This document shows, in pieces, positions 11,760-22,271 of a stretch of DNA of 64,000 nt; the first letter of the stretch is position 1; every line of letters begins with the position of its first letter. The stretch is taken from assembly GCA_001599595.1 (NCBI GenBank), contig BCHH01000025.1:1-64000 (forward strand), written 5' to 3'. Both the position numbers and the translations under genes were made by a program. The notes below the pieces were generated by a model. That model was not told the origin of the DNA. It saw only the letters and a program-made list of their open reading frames with translations, and ran no database searches. The stretch comes from Beverwykella pulmonaria. Taxonomy: Eukaryota > Ascomycota > Dothideomycetes > Pleosporales > Melanommataceae.

Positions 11760-12230
11760 CAGTGCGTATGCCCGTGCATGGAATGTTCGGGATACTATAC
11801 CTGAATTGTCAGCAGAACGCTATAAAACCAATGTATTTTATCCCAAACTCGCCATACCAACTCATCAACACAATGCCTAAAACACCAAATCGCCGGCTCA
11901 CCTCCAAGGAACGTGTGAAAATCCATACCCTAACAGAGCTTGGTTGGAAGCCTCCAGCCATTGCTTGGAAGCTTGGTACAGGTGGCCACCTGCTCGTGCA
12001 ACCGAGTGGCTCGTGCAACCGAATTTCCTTAAGATGTTACAGTTCAATTTGGCCTGCTTTGAGTTTGTTCCTGTAGTTTTGGTGAATTTCTTAACGCTGA
12101 ACAGGTCTTTTCTGCAGGAGACAAGATGGGAAAGCCGAGGCGAAGCCGGATACCTAGAACCACACATCAAGCCATTACTCAACCTATCGTTGAGAGAATC
12201 GTGAGCAAATGAGGTGGAGGGTAGAGGGAG
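11760..12230 (+). pseudogene. Tc1/mariner transposase N-terminal fragment
   Basis: The ATG at 11873 opens MPKTPNRRLTSKERVKIHTL, followed by WKPPAIAWKLG, a helix-turn-helix start like those of fungal Tc1-type transposases. The frame is lost after about 35 codons. Farther on (12120-12215) KPRRSRIPRTTHQAITQPIV resembles the second DNA-binding motif before a TGA. No catalytic domain follows, so this is a dead fragment, distinct in orientation from the one at 13022-13510. Confidence 0.45.
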
Positions 12231-13021
12231 AAAATGTGGATGGGATCGAGTTAATTTCAGACAAGCTTAGACCACAACGTGTAGAACTCAGGCCCTGGTA
12301 CTCAATTATTGCTCAATGCTGCATCATGCAATCGATAAGAAATATCAAATTGAGATCCCGTACTAGTTTTGAAATCCGACTGTTCCCTGTGGGGAAATGA
12401 AGGCGAGCCAAGCTCAAACGAAATCGACTTGACGCATATGTATCCAGCCCTTAACCTCTTTCAAATGCCATTTAACGACATTCTGACACAGCTACAGAAC
12501 TAGCGTACTAGTCTTGGAGTAGGTGTCTGAAATCGTTGGCACCCAATCCAATATTATTCGTTGTCGAACCAGGTAACATTTAGCTCCAGCGCCTACAGCC
12601 CTGGTTCTGACATACTTCTACGTTTCAAGTGTAACTATCGAACTTAATTCCTCTTCCAACCCTTAATGCGCCCTCGGTTGATTACTCAGTTGAAAAGACA
12701 CGCTTCACAACCACTGAGCGCCTCGAAAGGACTTATTTCGATAAACCAGACCCCAACATTGAAACTTAGGCTATGCTTAACCATCAAATGAAGTATTTCA
12801 GGGTCAAGATCAGAGTGCGCTTGCTCAAGAGTTTTATCCAGTACCCTATTCGTACCTTCATGCACTATTTCTGCTACCTGCTGCACTCTGGTTCCATTTA
12901 CAGGTTCAAAGGCTATGGTTATATATACTGACTGATAATACAGTACTGGGACACAAGTCTTGTCCCAGCAGGGGTAAGCGAACCCCGCGGAACATTTACA
13001 CCGTCAGTTCAACTTCTCATA
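12231..13021. other. No gene recognised
   Basis: Short open frames only. A small inverted repeat (GGGACAAGTC-like, CTGGGACACAAGTCTTGTCCCAG) lies at about 12945-12970. Nothing else is visible before the transposon end at 13022. Confidence 0.4.
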
Positions 13022-13510
13022 CAGTCGGACCGCAAAAGTATTTGTGCACCCGAAAATCGCCGAAAATCATTCAAATTTATTGAGTATCGCAATTGAGTAT
13101 AATGTGCTATACATATCTATTTTATATACAGTTTCTTGGTGTTTTAGATGCTTGTAAGAACCCCTGAGCTTAGTATTTGGTTTAGTAGCCCTTAGCCTTC
13201 CGCACGGCCACCAAACACCTGGGCATGGACCATATGAGGTTGCGGATTAGTGAATTGGGTATCTTACACCAGGGCTCCTTTAAAGCCGCATGCAGGGCGT
13301 CCCATTCTTCCTGTAAGTCGCCTATATTGTCGAGCTCAGGGTGGAGTTTGTGTACAACCCTTTTTAGCGCCCACCAAAGGTGCTCAATAGGGTTAAGGTC
13401 GGGGGAGTAAGGGGGCCATTCGAGCGTGCAGATTCCATGCGTCTCAAGGAAGTTGATAACTTTTTTAGACGTGTGTGTAGGTGCGTTGTCCTGCATAAAG
13501 ATGTGGCTAG
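13022..13510 (-). pseudogene. Tc1/mariner transposase C-terminal fragment with one element end
   Basis: On the minus strand FMQDNAPTHTSKKVINFLE is followed by WPPYSPDLNPIEHLWWALK, the second and third parts of the DDE catalytic triad of Tc1/mariner transposases, and about 60 more residues to a stop at 13182. The element end is at 13022 (CAGTCGGACCGCAAAAGTAT), preceded by the TA target at 13020-13021. The N-terminal half is missing because a solo LTR starts at 13511, and no transposase sequence is found beyond it. Confidence 0.75.
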
Positions 13511-13939
13511 TGTAACAGCGCAGGATATCAGAACTATCCGATCCGGGTGCGAATCACTACCGAAGGCATATGGGAGTGCACGAGTGATAACGAATACCCA
13601 AGATGGAATTGACACCTATAGGCCGGGTACGAAAGGATATTCAAAAGCTACCTGATCTAACTAACGAAACGACTGGCTTATATACACACGAAGAGAGATG
13701 AGAGATAACGAAGCCGAGGTACTACAGGTTCGGATAAGGACCTGTATCGGAGTTGCATCAGGAGCTGGTAAGGAGCCGAGGTAATACAGGTTCGGATATG
13801 GATAGAGCCTGTATCGAAGTTAAGTGGGGACCAGGTCGGGAACCGAAGTCCTACCGGATCGGATAGGAATAGGATCTGTATTGGGATCGGGCAGGGAGTG
13901 GTTCGGTCACGTGGTGGAACGATTGTTCGAATCGTTACA
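13511..13939 (+). repeat. Solo LTR, family 1
   Basis: 429 bp, from TGTAACAGCGCAGGATATCA to CGAATCGTTACA, with the family features (CGGATAAGGACCTGTATCGG, GTCACGTGGTGGAACG). No adjacent target duplication: GCTAG precedes it and recurs 8 bp beyond its end. The transposase reading frame is not resumed on the far side, so the locus was probably rearranged after insertion. Confidence 0.75.
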
Positions 13940-14109
13940 CCGGATAGGCTAGTAATTGGAGACATAATCTTGATATTAGCGTTGTGTTTCTAGCCACGAG
14001 AATCAGGTTGACTTCTGCACGAGCAAAGCTGACAAGTGATGTCATACTTATATTTATGAGGGTAGATTTCTCCCTCGCGATTGACTTACGTGAAGTAGCA
14101 AGAAAGTGT

Positions 14110-15393
14110 TCAAGTTCTCCCTGCTTGCAATATCATCTTGATGAGGTTTAAATCTTCTTGAAAGTCCACGGCTGAAGTCTTTGGGGTTGTCTTGTTCGTC
14201 GCACAACGCGCAAACTCCAAGAACTCCTGCGTAAAGGAGTCCTCGTAGGTTTTCCTGATAGTGCGCTCCTGGTAGCCGTCACCCTTGTTATTTTCGAACT
14301 TCTCCCTGACCGTCATCGTGACTGGAAGCCCCTTCACATATGGGGTGTCATAATTGACTCGCACAATCTTCGTCCCGGAGAAGATCTCAATGTGGCAGTC
14401 AAATGTTGGCACATCGAGAATGCCTGACTCGTACATAACGGGGAAGCCCTCATATTGGAATAGCACGTTCCAAACGGGAAGTCCAAGGGACGCGCCGACG
14501 ACTTTGGAAGGCATTCCAACTATCTCCCGTAGAGTTGAAAAGTCATGCACGCCGAGTCTGTCGAGCGTTAGCGATGCTGTCAATCGAATCGCCATGTCAG
14601 CAACATACCCTGCGAACAGCCGGAACATTGTCATTGAGTCTGGTGTTGCTTCAACTCCAATTTCCTCCACGAGTGCTTTTTTTACCATCTCTTCCTCAGT
14701 CTCGCGCATTTCTGTTGTCGCATCTTTTGGAAAGTCTGTATATTTCTTTGGGAATGTGCCAGACTGACCGACGAACGAGCTATTTTGGCCGATGATATCT
14801 TTCCTTGTCAGATGGTGGTTTCAAATCGCGCCAAAGCTGGCACATACCTCGAACCCGTATGTATTCTATCTTGTCCATGCTTCCAACTTCTTCCAAAGCA
14901 TCGAGAAAGGCTGGTGCGTATCGTCTTTGGTATCCAACGAAGACCTTCGCCTCCGAGGCCTTCTCCGCTGCAATGATGGCATCAAGGTCGCGATAGTTCA
15001 GTGCGAGTGGCTTTTCCACAAACACATACTTATTGTGCTGAAGCGCCAGAATTGCCTGCGCAGGATGGAAGGCATTTGAGTTGCAGACGACAACGACATC
15101 AACATCGGGCGATGCAATCAACTCTTGAGGATTTGAAGTCGTCTTGGGTGTTCCTCCAGCTACCTTCTTGACGAAGTGCTCAATGGCTTGCTGAGACACA
15201 TCACAGAGGTAACTGATACGGTAATGGTTGGAAAGATTGTTTAACGTATGAATGTGGCACATCTAGCATTGGGAGACGTTAACATGTTTCGTGAAGAATG
15301 GACATTGAGTCAAAAACAAACCTGAGCGACCTCTCCCAAACCAATGATTCCAACGTTCAGTATCTTTCGTGGTCTGTTAGATTTTTCAGTCAT
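14110..15393 (-). CDS. Gfo/Idh/MocA-family oxidoreductase A (inositol/sugar dehydrogenase type)
   Basis: Three exons (15393-15322, 15262-14848, 14798-14110) encode 391 aa. The N-terminal Rossmann fold starts with VGIIGLGEVAQMCH; FVEKPLALN is the EKP motif carrying the catalytic Lys of the family; GYQRRYAPAF and an HDFSTLREI segment (possible active-site His) follow, then the C-terminal sheet domain. Family members oxidise hydroxyl groups of sugars, inositols and related polyols with NAD(P). It is transcribed away from a second member at 16219 across an 825-bp shared spacer, suggesting co-regulation. No targeting signal, so probably cytosolic. The substrate is not deducible; I infer a polyol linked to the cAT-ending synthase nearby. 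Confidence 0.85.
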
Positions 15394-16218
15394 GTTGGCA
15401 ATTGCACAAATCAATGCGTGGTGTCTTTTTCGGTGGGCTGCTAAAAGTTCAATCGCTCTTTCTCAAGCCTAGAGGTGTAGTGTTTCCTCTCCAATAGCAT
15501 ATAAAAGCTATGTACCGACGAAATTGGTTTCGGCACTACGGGATAGATCAATTGTAGGAGCAACTCTAGCTCATTGAATGTCAGACCAAAATCTCCTTAA
15601 TAGTCCGAAGTCTTCGGATGATGTCCCTAGGTTCCCAATTCCCCAACTTCTGCGGGTAAAGCTGTTCCACTGCAGGATCTCGCTTGACACGCGGCATGAC
15701 GGACCGTATTATTCCTTTTGCTTACACCTCCAACAAAAGTAATGCATTTCCAGCACAGCTAGTCACTTAGGAGATATTGGACGCATAATTTTTCGTGTTG
15801 GATGGCTTGGTAACTCGATCATAGACTACAAGAAGAAATATTTAGACATGAGTCAATCTTCCCCGCAATTATCAGGCATCCTTTACCAAAGAGAGTCCTT
15901 ACGTCCGGTCTGGACCAGGTGCCAACCTAATCCCGTCAGCACATCTCCCCAGCGTTTTCTGGCCGCATTAGTCTCGAAACCAACACAACAGGTCGTGTTG
16001 GGGCCCCACGATGAAGCACTGGGAATTTACAATTGCGTTCCTCTACCAATTCTGGAAATCGTATCAAATGAATTCAGCCAGCTTATACAAACTCAGGCTT
16101 TTATGCCGGCCATTCACTCTAGCCCCTATTACAGATTACTTTCTGCAATTCCATTTCTTCAAGTTAGTTTGTCAACCGCCCATTCGCCTTCATATTGAAT
16201 ATACACCATATTCTCGCC
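15394..16218. promoter_or_regulatory. Shared divergent promoter region of the two oxidoreductases
   Basis: 825 bp without a convincing gene between two start codons pointing away from each other. A TATA-like TATAAAAGC lies near 15500 for the minus-strand gene. The frames at 15848-16198 show no domain. The ATG at 16219 sits in a strong context (GCCATGG). Confidence 0.5.
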
Positions 16219-17370
16219 ATGGCGACACAAACCAAAGTCAACGGGACGAGTTCACCATGGCGGATCTATTTGTACGGTGCTGGCTTCAGTGCGAGTCGAC
16301 ATGGTGTCGCGGCCGAATCCCTGGGCCACGATGTCCAGCTTTTTGCTGCCGACCCTTCAAAGGACGCTCGCGAAGCAATACTCGCCAAGTTTCCAAAAGT
16401 CACTGTCTACAAAGATGCAGAGGCCATGCTTGCCAGTTCCGCGGGACAGCAACGCGACATCGTCGTGATAGCCGTACCCCCATGGTTGCACCACTCCGCC
16501 ACCCTCAGTGCTTTTCGATCCAACCGCCATGTCCTCTGCGAAAAGCCCGTGGCTCGATCAGAAACTGAAATGGCCGAGATGCTAGCCGCTGCTGATAGCT
16601 CCAGCCGACTGTTTTCAGAATGCAGCTTTCGATATCTTGGAAACGGCGCTTTGGACCGTGCTCGCCAATTGATCGAGACGGCCGGGATTGGCACTCTTTA
16701 CCACGCCCGTTTCGTCAACCGTCAACCACGATCTCGCCCTGGGATCGAGTACCAACCCCACAGTAGGTGGTTTTTGGAGAAGGAGAAATCAGGCGGCGGC
16801 ACTATCTTCGACTGGGGTGTCTATGATTTCACCATGTTCTTCGACGTCCTCCGCCCTGTTGCTGCAACCGTCCATCGCGCGTGGTTAGCCACCCCACGGA
16901 CCGGTGCCGATCCGTCGGAACCTGGCATATCCGTTGAGACCCACGCCGGCGCAGCCATGTCATTGACACTGGAAGACGGGTCAGTTATCGCATTTGATTA
17001 CGAGCGAGCAAGTGGCTTCCACGGAGATCCTGAAGTGGCCCTGAATGTGGACGGCACGACCGGAGGCCTCACCTGGGAATGGGTTCCAACCTTCGACTAC
17101 AAAGACGAAGTTGATGCGCTGGAAGAAGGCTTCAAACTGGTGCACTATATCGATGCTAAGGGCCAAGTCGAGGCCAAGGAGGAGAAGTTCGCGGCTTTTG
17201 GGTGGGAGGACGCAAATCTCCGCCCCTTGATCTCTTTTGTTGACTTGATTGAGGATCGAGAAAGTGTGGCTCTTTCCAGAAACCGCCTCGAGTTCAACTT
17301 TGCTGTGGTTTCGGCTATTTACAAGTCCGTTTCGGAAGGTAAGCCCGTTCATGTTAAGATGAATTTGTAG
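16219..17370 (+). CDS. Gfo/Idh/MocA-family oxidoreductase B
   Basis: Intronless, 383 aa. A Rossmann fold with IYLYGAGFSASRHG replaces the usual GxGxxG with GAGFSA. CEKPVARS is the EKP motif with the catalytic Lys. RFVNRQPRSRPG, GGGTIFDWGVYDFTMFF (the GGG-xx-D-x-G motif) and a C-terminal substrate domain follow. It differs clearly from oxidoreductase A, so the pair is not a recent tandem duplicate. The start is the ATG at 16219 in GCCATGG context; the frame is open a little further upstream from a TTG. The partner gene is divergent. Likely role: NAD(P)-dependent oxidation or reduction of a sugar or polyol, or a tailoring step. The substrate is unknown. Confidence 0.85.
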   Translation: MATQTKVNGTSSPWRIYLYGAGFSASRHGVAAESLGHDVQLFAADPSKDAREAILAKFPKVTVYKDAEAMLASSAGQQRDIVVIAVPPWLHHSATLSAFRSNRHVLCEKPVARSETEMAEMLAAADSSSRLFSECSFRYLGNGALDRARQLIETAGIGTLYHARFVNRQPRSRPGIEYQPHSRWFLEKEKSGGGTIFDWGVYDFTMFFDVLRPVAATVHRAWLATPRTGADPSEPGISVETHAGAAMSLTLEDGSVIAFDYERASGFHGDPEVALNVDGTTGGLTWEWVPTFDYKDEVDALEEGFKLVHYIDAKGQVEAKEEKFAAFGWEDANLRPLISFVDLIEDRESVALSRNRLEFNFAVVSAIYKSVSEGKPVHVKMNL

Positions 17371-17398
17371 AAACCTCCAAGGCAGATGAATGGATGCT

Positions 17399-17495
17399 AT
17401 CACGGTATATCACGTGAATATCACGTGCACCACATGATCTTGGATATCACGTGCACTGTGCGCTTAGTCACATGTCCCGATTAGTCATGGCTGGA
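17399..17495 (+). repeat. CACGTG-rich repeat, second copy of 9284-9430
   Basis: TATCACGTGAATATCACGTG, then CACCACATG, GCTTAGTCACATG and GATTAGTCATGGCTG, in the order seen at 9284-9430. CACGTG palindromes could bind bHLH factors, but their repetition is more simply explained by a shared repeat. Confidence 0.5.
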
Positions 17496-17633
17496 TATAT
17501 ATGCTCGTCGATTTCCATAGCTTCTAAATCAACTCAGTCCCTGATTTATCTCGTCCATATTACGTGACCGCGCACTCCGATAGATGCAAACATGGTTCAC
17601 TATATGAAATTGGACAGCGTACGCATTAAAATG

Positions 17634-17756
17634 TGTTGAAGTTTAAATAAGGTGAATTGAGCTCTCTGTGTACCAGAGAAGGTTGGGCAAGAGACCCCTA
17701 TATATAGCTAGTACAATGGCACGTGATATAGTAATGCACGTGATATAACCGTAACA
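17634..17756 (+). repeat. Miniature solo LTR, family 2 (123 bp), AAATG target duplication
   Basis: TGTTGAAGTTTAAATAAGG ... GATATAACCGTAACA, flanked by AAATG at 17629-17633 and 17757-17761. A second copy of exactly the same length lies at 36267-36389. At 123 bp it is very short for an LTR and resembles LTRs of miniature (SMART/TRIM) retrotransposons. It contains TATATATAG and two CACGTGATATA motifs. Confidence 0.8.
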
Positions 17757-18172
17757 AAATGTATTCAAACATCGATCACGTCCAAATTCAAGCCTGTAAA
17801 CGATAGCCGCAGGATTAAAATGACGGTATATGGGTGTTCACGAAAGGGTTGTCCCACGATCATGTCTATCACAAAAATGTGTATGGATCATCTCTTCATG
17901 GTTGTTAATATTAATTCTAGACCATGTAGGCTCAAGTCCGAGAATAGAGTTGATATATTATTTGGCATATGAAGAACCGATGTAATAGCCTTCAAATCTC
18001 ATTAGGGCTCCCGAGCCTACGAAGGGAACTACATGGCGAATGCATGGTCTTTGCCCGCAGGTCCCTGTATATCTGCATCCCATGCTCAACAATCAAGTCC
18101 GGGACTATTCCCACCGAAACCGACCAATTCCATGTCCGCGGTGTAAGTAGAAAGTGGATGTGGTTTCCCTGA
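17757..18172. other. Intergenic, nothing recognised
   Basis: AT-rich spacer between convergent genes. No gene or repeat recognised. Confidence 0.4.
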
Positions 18173-19289
18173 TCACACCTTTTGTTCAGACACCTCAGGT
18201 TCCACCTTCTCGCTGCTCCCTGATTCGAGTGTTTGTGGGGCTTCCCGGCCTGCCTTAGCCTTGCGGCTCCGGAATTTGAACCCAGCCTCGTTCCATCGCT
18301 TGTCAAAGCCGTAATCGGGGTGGAAGACCGTGAGCAATAGCGATGCTAGGATAACCATGACTCCATCGAGAATCATGAACTCAACCTCATTATTGGCCAA
18401 TTTCCCTGAAAAGCCTTTGCTGAGTTCGACGGATCGGAAGACAGTTCGTATGAATAGGAGGGCCGTGGCAGCAAAGATGGCTTCCTGGTGGTTAGCTTCG
18501 ATGATAGATCGATTGGATTCCAGACACATACCACAGATGAATAGCCTGAATCGTTTGCTGCTGACAAGATCGGTGAACTCGGGGTTTCGCAGGTCCGAGT
18601 GCTTTTTCGTGCGCGACAGAAATTCGAGGCTGCAGGCAGAGAATGCGAACAAACTTGCGACCTGAATCGAGAGACCGGCCACGAGAATATTTGTTCCCAC
18701 ATTGATCTACAAGTATCATTTATCAGCATGGCTAGCCAAGGGCAACGACGGAGCAAAGTTTGACCAGGGAAACAATGGAATTGGGGTGCAGTACTAAAGG
18801 TTGATTGGTCACCGGAGTGGATGCCGCGATTCCTCCACCGACCGCTTGGACAACAAGACTGACGATGTCGCATGCCAGGAAGAAGGTCGTGTACGTCCGC
18901 GGTTTGATTCGACTAATTCCTTCCCCATGGACCACGACAATCCGCCCGAGAGTGAGGTAGATTGCAGCTGCAATGAAGACGGGACCAATTGTCAAAGTGA
19001 TTAGATACCACAGGAAGTAGTCTCTGTTGAACGGGTTTCCATTGAGAAGGACTCGGGCGACGTATCCGAGGGTTTCAGTCGTTAGGCCAAGGAACATCGG
19101 TATTGCGACGCTTTTCGTTTTATGTCTAATGCCTAGGAAAATCTGGGTAACGGCGAGCAGGGCCATGATGACCAGGAAGAGCGCATTTCCAGCGATGCTC
19201 GGCTGGTAGTGAATGTAGCCCCATTTTTTTACGGAGCAGGTCTTGAGTGTGCACACAAAGCCTTTGACGTAGTCGGTTGGAGCCCCCAT
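18173..19289 (-). CDS. RTA1-like seven-transmembrane protein
   Basis: Three exons (19289-18795, 18706-18532, 18480-18173) give 325 aa. The second join uses GTATGT, a GCTAAC branch site and an AAG acceptor, and restores FICAIFAATALLFIRTVFR; reading through this 51-nt intron also stays open. The N-terminus HYQPSIAGNALFLVIMALLA, the ALLFIRTVFRSVELSKGF segment and the conserved Asp/Pro after it (VFHPDYGF) mark the RTA1 family of fungal seven-helix membrane proteins (relatives of Rta1, Rsb1 and Rtm1), linked to resistance to amphipathic compounds and to lipid flipping. The C-terminal tail is charged and cytosolic. It may protect the producer or move the product or its lipid intermediates; this is inferred from its place next to the synthase. 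Confidence 0.85.
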
Positions 19290-19844
19290 TTCGAAAGGAA
19301 TTGGGGATGCGTGTCTTTGGGTGGGGTGGAGAATCAGTTGGTGCCAAAAATATTCCGGTTGTCGTTACCTAGGTATTTGAAGCCATCGACGTCTGAGAAC
19401 TCAAGCACCTGAGAGGACCAACCGAACGGAAGATACAGTAAACTTGGCAGAGAATCACTCTCATGATCTGTGTTGGCCTAACACAGGTCTTCGTATATAT
19501 ACATCGACATCTGCACCATTGCGGCGTGGTCAAGCTCGCAAGCCGGCTGAGTTCCCTGTAGTTCCGGTCGTTCAATCCAAGACTATGGGTGCTAGTTCGC
19601 CTACACGCACGTCAACCAAGTGGATTGGGGGCCTAACGCCATTTAGCGGGAGCGTGTTGGTGGGTGGCACATCTGGCTAAATTCACCCCCCTCTTTGTTG
19701 GACTCTTACCCAAAGCGGTCTACTCTTTATCCGACGTCTAGAAAATTTCCCCCCCGCGTCACCCAACTCCACGGATCGTCCCAAGATTGAGAACGCTCCC
19801 TCGAAATTCGGTTCAGCGGCCAAGATTACGGATTATCGTCAGAG
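19290..19844. other. Upstream region of the RTA1-like gene
   Basis: No gene recognised. It should hold the promoter of the minus-strand gene; an AT-rich TATATATAC lies near 19490. Confidence 0.35.
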
Positions 19845-19975
19845 TTGGTAACAAACAAGCCAAACAAGCTGGCCCCTCCAGCTTGCTTGTTTGTTAGCAA
19901 TCAAGGGGCTGGCTTTTTCGGCTTATTTGTTAGGAAAATATGCGCCTGGCGGCTTGGTTGGCTTGTTTATTCCTT
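19845..19975. repeat. MITE-like inverted repeat element
   Basis: The left arm GTAACAAACAAGCCAAACAA is answered by the right arm GGCTTGGTTGGCTTGTTTAT, with an internal hairpin (CAAGCTGGCC and CCAGCTTGCTTG). A related shorter element is at 21191-21279. The arms could be ends of a hAT-type element, given the hAT fragment between them, but this is a guess. Confidence 0.5.
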
Positions 19976-20054
19976 AGAAAGCGAATTGCCCAGTCACGTG
20001 AGCATATCATCAATTGTGTATATTGTATCTATCTGGATGGGGACCTTAGAGGTG

Positions 20055-20560
20055 ACTCCTGATTGATTTTTCTGAGGCTTCAAGCCAAGGCGCTTCCAAC
20101 CCTGGAGACTCTAGAGCGCTGAGAGCAAGTTGGGCTTTATGCGGAGTCGTCGTACTTCTAGTAAGTCTCCAAGCTCTGAGAAGGTCCTCTTACAGTCCGT
20201 GGCTGCAGCAGGTATACTTAATATATTGAGGGCGAAGCGTGAGAGCAAGGGGCATTAGCGTGGGTGTTATAGTAGGTGGATATTCAATTGCATCAAGCTC
20301 AGAGGGCGCATCGGTCGCGTAATTGGTCGCGTCACTGTTGGAGGGTAACTGTGAGCCCGCGTTTTCGATCTGCTGCGAGAATACTTGCGAGAGGTTAGCG
20401 TTAATACCTTGTAAGGTCTTTAGCAGGCGATAGGATGGCGGTAATTGCTGTAAAAGTGATGTAATAGGTGAGGGCGGGTAGGTACAGTTGATGTCGACGG
20501 AGATGATTGGCGTGTCGAAGAAATTATAACCTTACTTAGTTAGTACTAGTGCCTCCCTTA
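20055..20560 (-). pseudogene. hAT transposase C-terminal fragment
   Basis: On the minus strand, ILSIPAAATDCKRTFSELGD followed by RIKPNLLSAL-stop-SLQGWKRLG matches the hAT dimerisation domain (the LSIPA...ER.FS pattern and closing Trp). Upstream, in another frame, is a Pro/Ser-rich stretch (SVDINCTYPPSPITSLLQQL) typical of the segment before it. The frame jump near 20235 and the TAG near 20100 show decay. No catalytic domain is present. Confidence 0.65.
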
Positions 20561-20852
20561 GTGAGCTAATTAGAGGCCATAGATCTATGTTTTGTTCTAT
20601 ACTGGGTTAGGCCGCCAAGCTTCTCAGCAGAAGTTCCTGAGTCGATCCCAGGATGCCTCAGAGCCTCAACCATCAACTATCAGCAACCTCATCAAGCAAT
20701 CAATTCGGCCCCAGATTGTACAATTCTGCGATCCCGCCCACCGTCCCATAGTTATCTGTTTTTTTCCCTGTTGTAGATAGTTATCGCGCTTTGCGCTCGG
20801 CCGAACAGCTGGCTCACGATTGACGCGCTGAGTGAGATTCAGGATCAGGTAT

Positions 20853-21008
20853 TGACGCTCACGGCAGCTTAAGAACCTGGTCAAGATAGCTGAATCCCCC
20901 TTGATGAGGTTTGACNCTCACGGCAGCTTAAGAACCTCATCAAGACAGCTAAATCTCCCTTGATGAGGTTNGACGCTCACGGCAGCTTAAGAACCTCATC
21001 AAGATAGC
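20853..21008 (+). repeat. 59-bp tandem repeat, about 2.6 copies
   Basis: GACGCTCACGGCAGCTTAAG recurs at 20854, 20913 and 20972, with TTGATGAGGTT between. Two undetermined bases (20916 and 20971) fall inside, which suggests assembly difficulty and a possibly wrong copy number. Confidence 0.8.
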
Positions 21009-21190
21009 AGTCACGTGAACCCACTTCGAGCTACGCCCCCAAATATAGCCTTGTTTTTCTCCCAAAAAACCAACCACCACACCTTGCTCGGGCCGATGAG
21101 ATTGTATAGATATGCAATCGAATATCAACACCATGAAAATCAATAATATACGTACTTTACGTACATCTCTACAGCTTCAACACTTACCAA

Positions 21191-21279
21191 AGTAACAAAC
21201 AAGCCAATCAAGCTGATGAATCTCAGCTTGATTGATTGTTAGAGAGCGATTCCTCAGCTTGTTGAGCTTGTTTGTTGCC
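21191..21279. repeat. MITE-like inverted repeat element, short copy
   Basis: AGTAACAAACAAGCCAATCA ... GAGCTTGTTTGTTGCC, with internal AAGCTGATGA/TCTCAGCTTG. Same arms as the element at 19845-19975. Confidence 0.5.
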
Positions 21280-22271
21280 AAATGTGATTATCGTTCCGTG
21301 AGGCTTGCTGAGAAAGACCGTTTTTTGCTCGTTGCTGCGCCGCATCGTCGCCAGGCTCGACGGTCTGCTGACCCGAGCCGTTTTTGATCAGATGATACGA
21401 GCGCCGTTGACTTGTCCCGTTAAATTGTGGCTTCTGCAATACTTACTTGTTCATTTTGGGACTGTTGGAACTTGATTATCGATGCATCTACGGCAGTTAT
21501 GCTATTTCTTCGAGCACTTGCAACAGCTGGCCGCCGCCCGATCGATCTGAATGCATCACGTGATCTCAGAACTGCGAGCGGCAGACTTCTCGAGTTATAA
21601 TTGAGTATACTTCTACTACTCACTTACTCCACATGATGAGCTTCTTGCTCTCACAGAAGCGACGACGGAAGCTTTCCAGCTCACTGGTCATTGTTTTACC
21701 CTGAAGATGTTGGATGTTGACGCTAGCAGGTGCCCCTACACTTCATATAGTATTCTCTCCGTAATCTAACATCCAACATGCGAGTACGGAAACCTCCCTA
21801 GCATGGGCGTATTTGGGGTTAGAAGTTGCAGGTATTGTACCTTGTTTCCGTCAGTCGCGGCGCTTCCAGAAGTCGACGTTGGCCGGAAGGAAGAACTCCA
21901 CCGGCCGCAAAATATTGCCTGCCTCTACCTAAAATCAACTATCTGACACGAATCGTTGGCCTGGATTCGGCCCTAGCATACCCATCGTATTGGCTATGAA
22001 GTGGAGCTTAAGTTCAACATGGGTAATGATCCTGATCGGGTGCCTGCTGCTGATGAATGTAGTCCCAAGATAGTCTCTGCTTCTTATTATCGGTCGAACT
22101 CACTATATACGGTGTTTCCCGCAGCATTATATATTATGGCGTGAAAGAATCAAGGTGCAATTCATTCTGGCCTGCTACTCTCTGTACTTGTTGTTCTTTG
22201 CACTTGCTCGTCTCCACCATTTTTGCAACATACCCCTGATTGTACAGCTTTGAGTCGTGTTATTTGGAAAC
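21280..22271 (+). promoter_or_regulatory. Upstream region of the polyketide synthase
   Basis: No gene recognised. TATATATT at 22128-22135 and TATATAC at 22104-22110 lie 140-170 bp before the ATG. GATGTTGGATGTTG (about 21706) and its inverse CAACATG/ACATCCAAC (about 21770) form an inverted pair 60 bp apart that could be a regulator site; untested. Confidence 0.4.

Noticed and set aside
13506..13952. GCTAG target duplication of the LTR at 13511
   Set aside because: The right-hand GCTAG is 8 bp away from the LTR end and the interrupted transposase does not resume.
18481..18531. Reading through the RTA1-like gene without the second intron
   Set aside because: The frame stays open, but it would insert 17 unlike residues in a membrane helix; splicing restores the family pattern.
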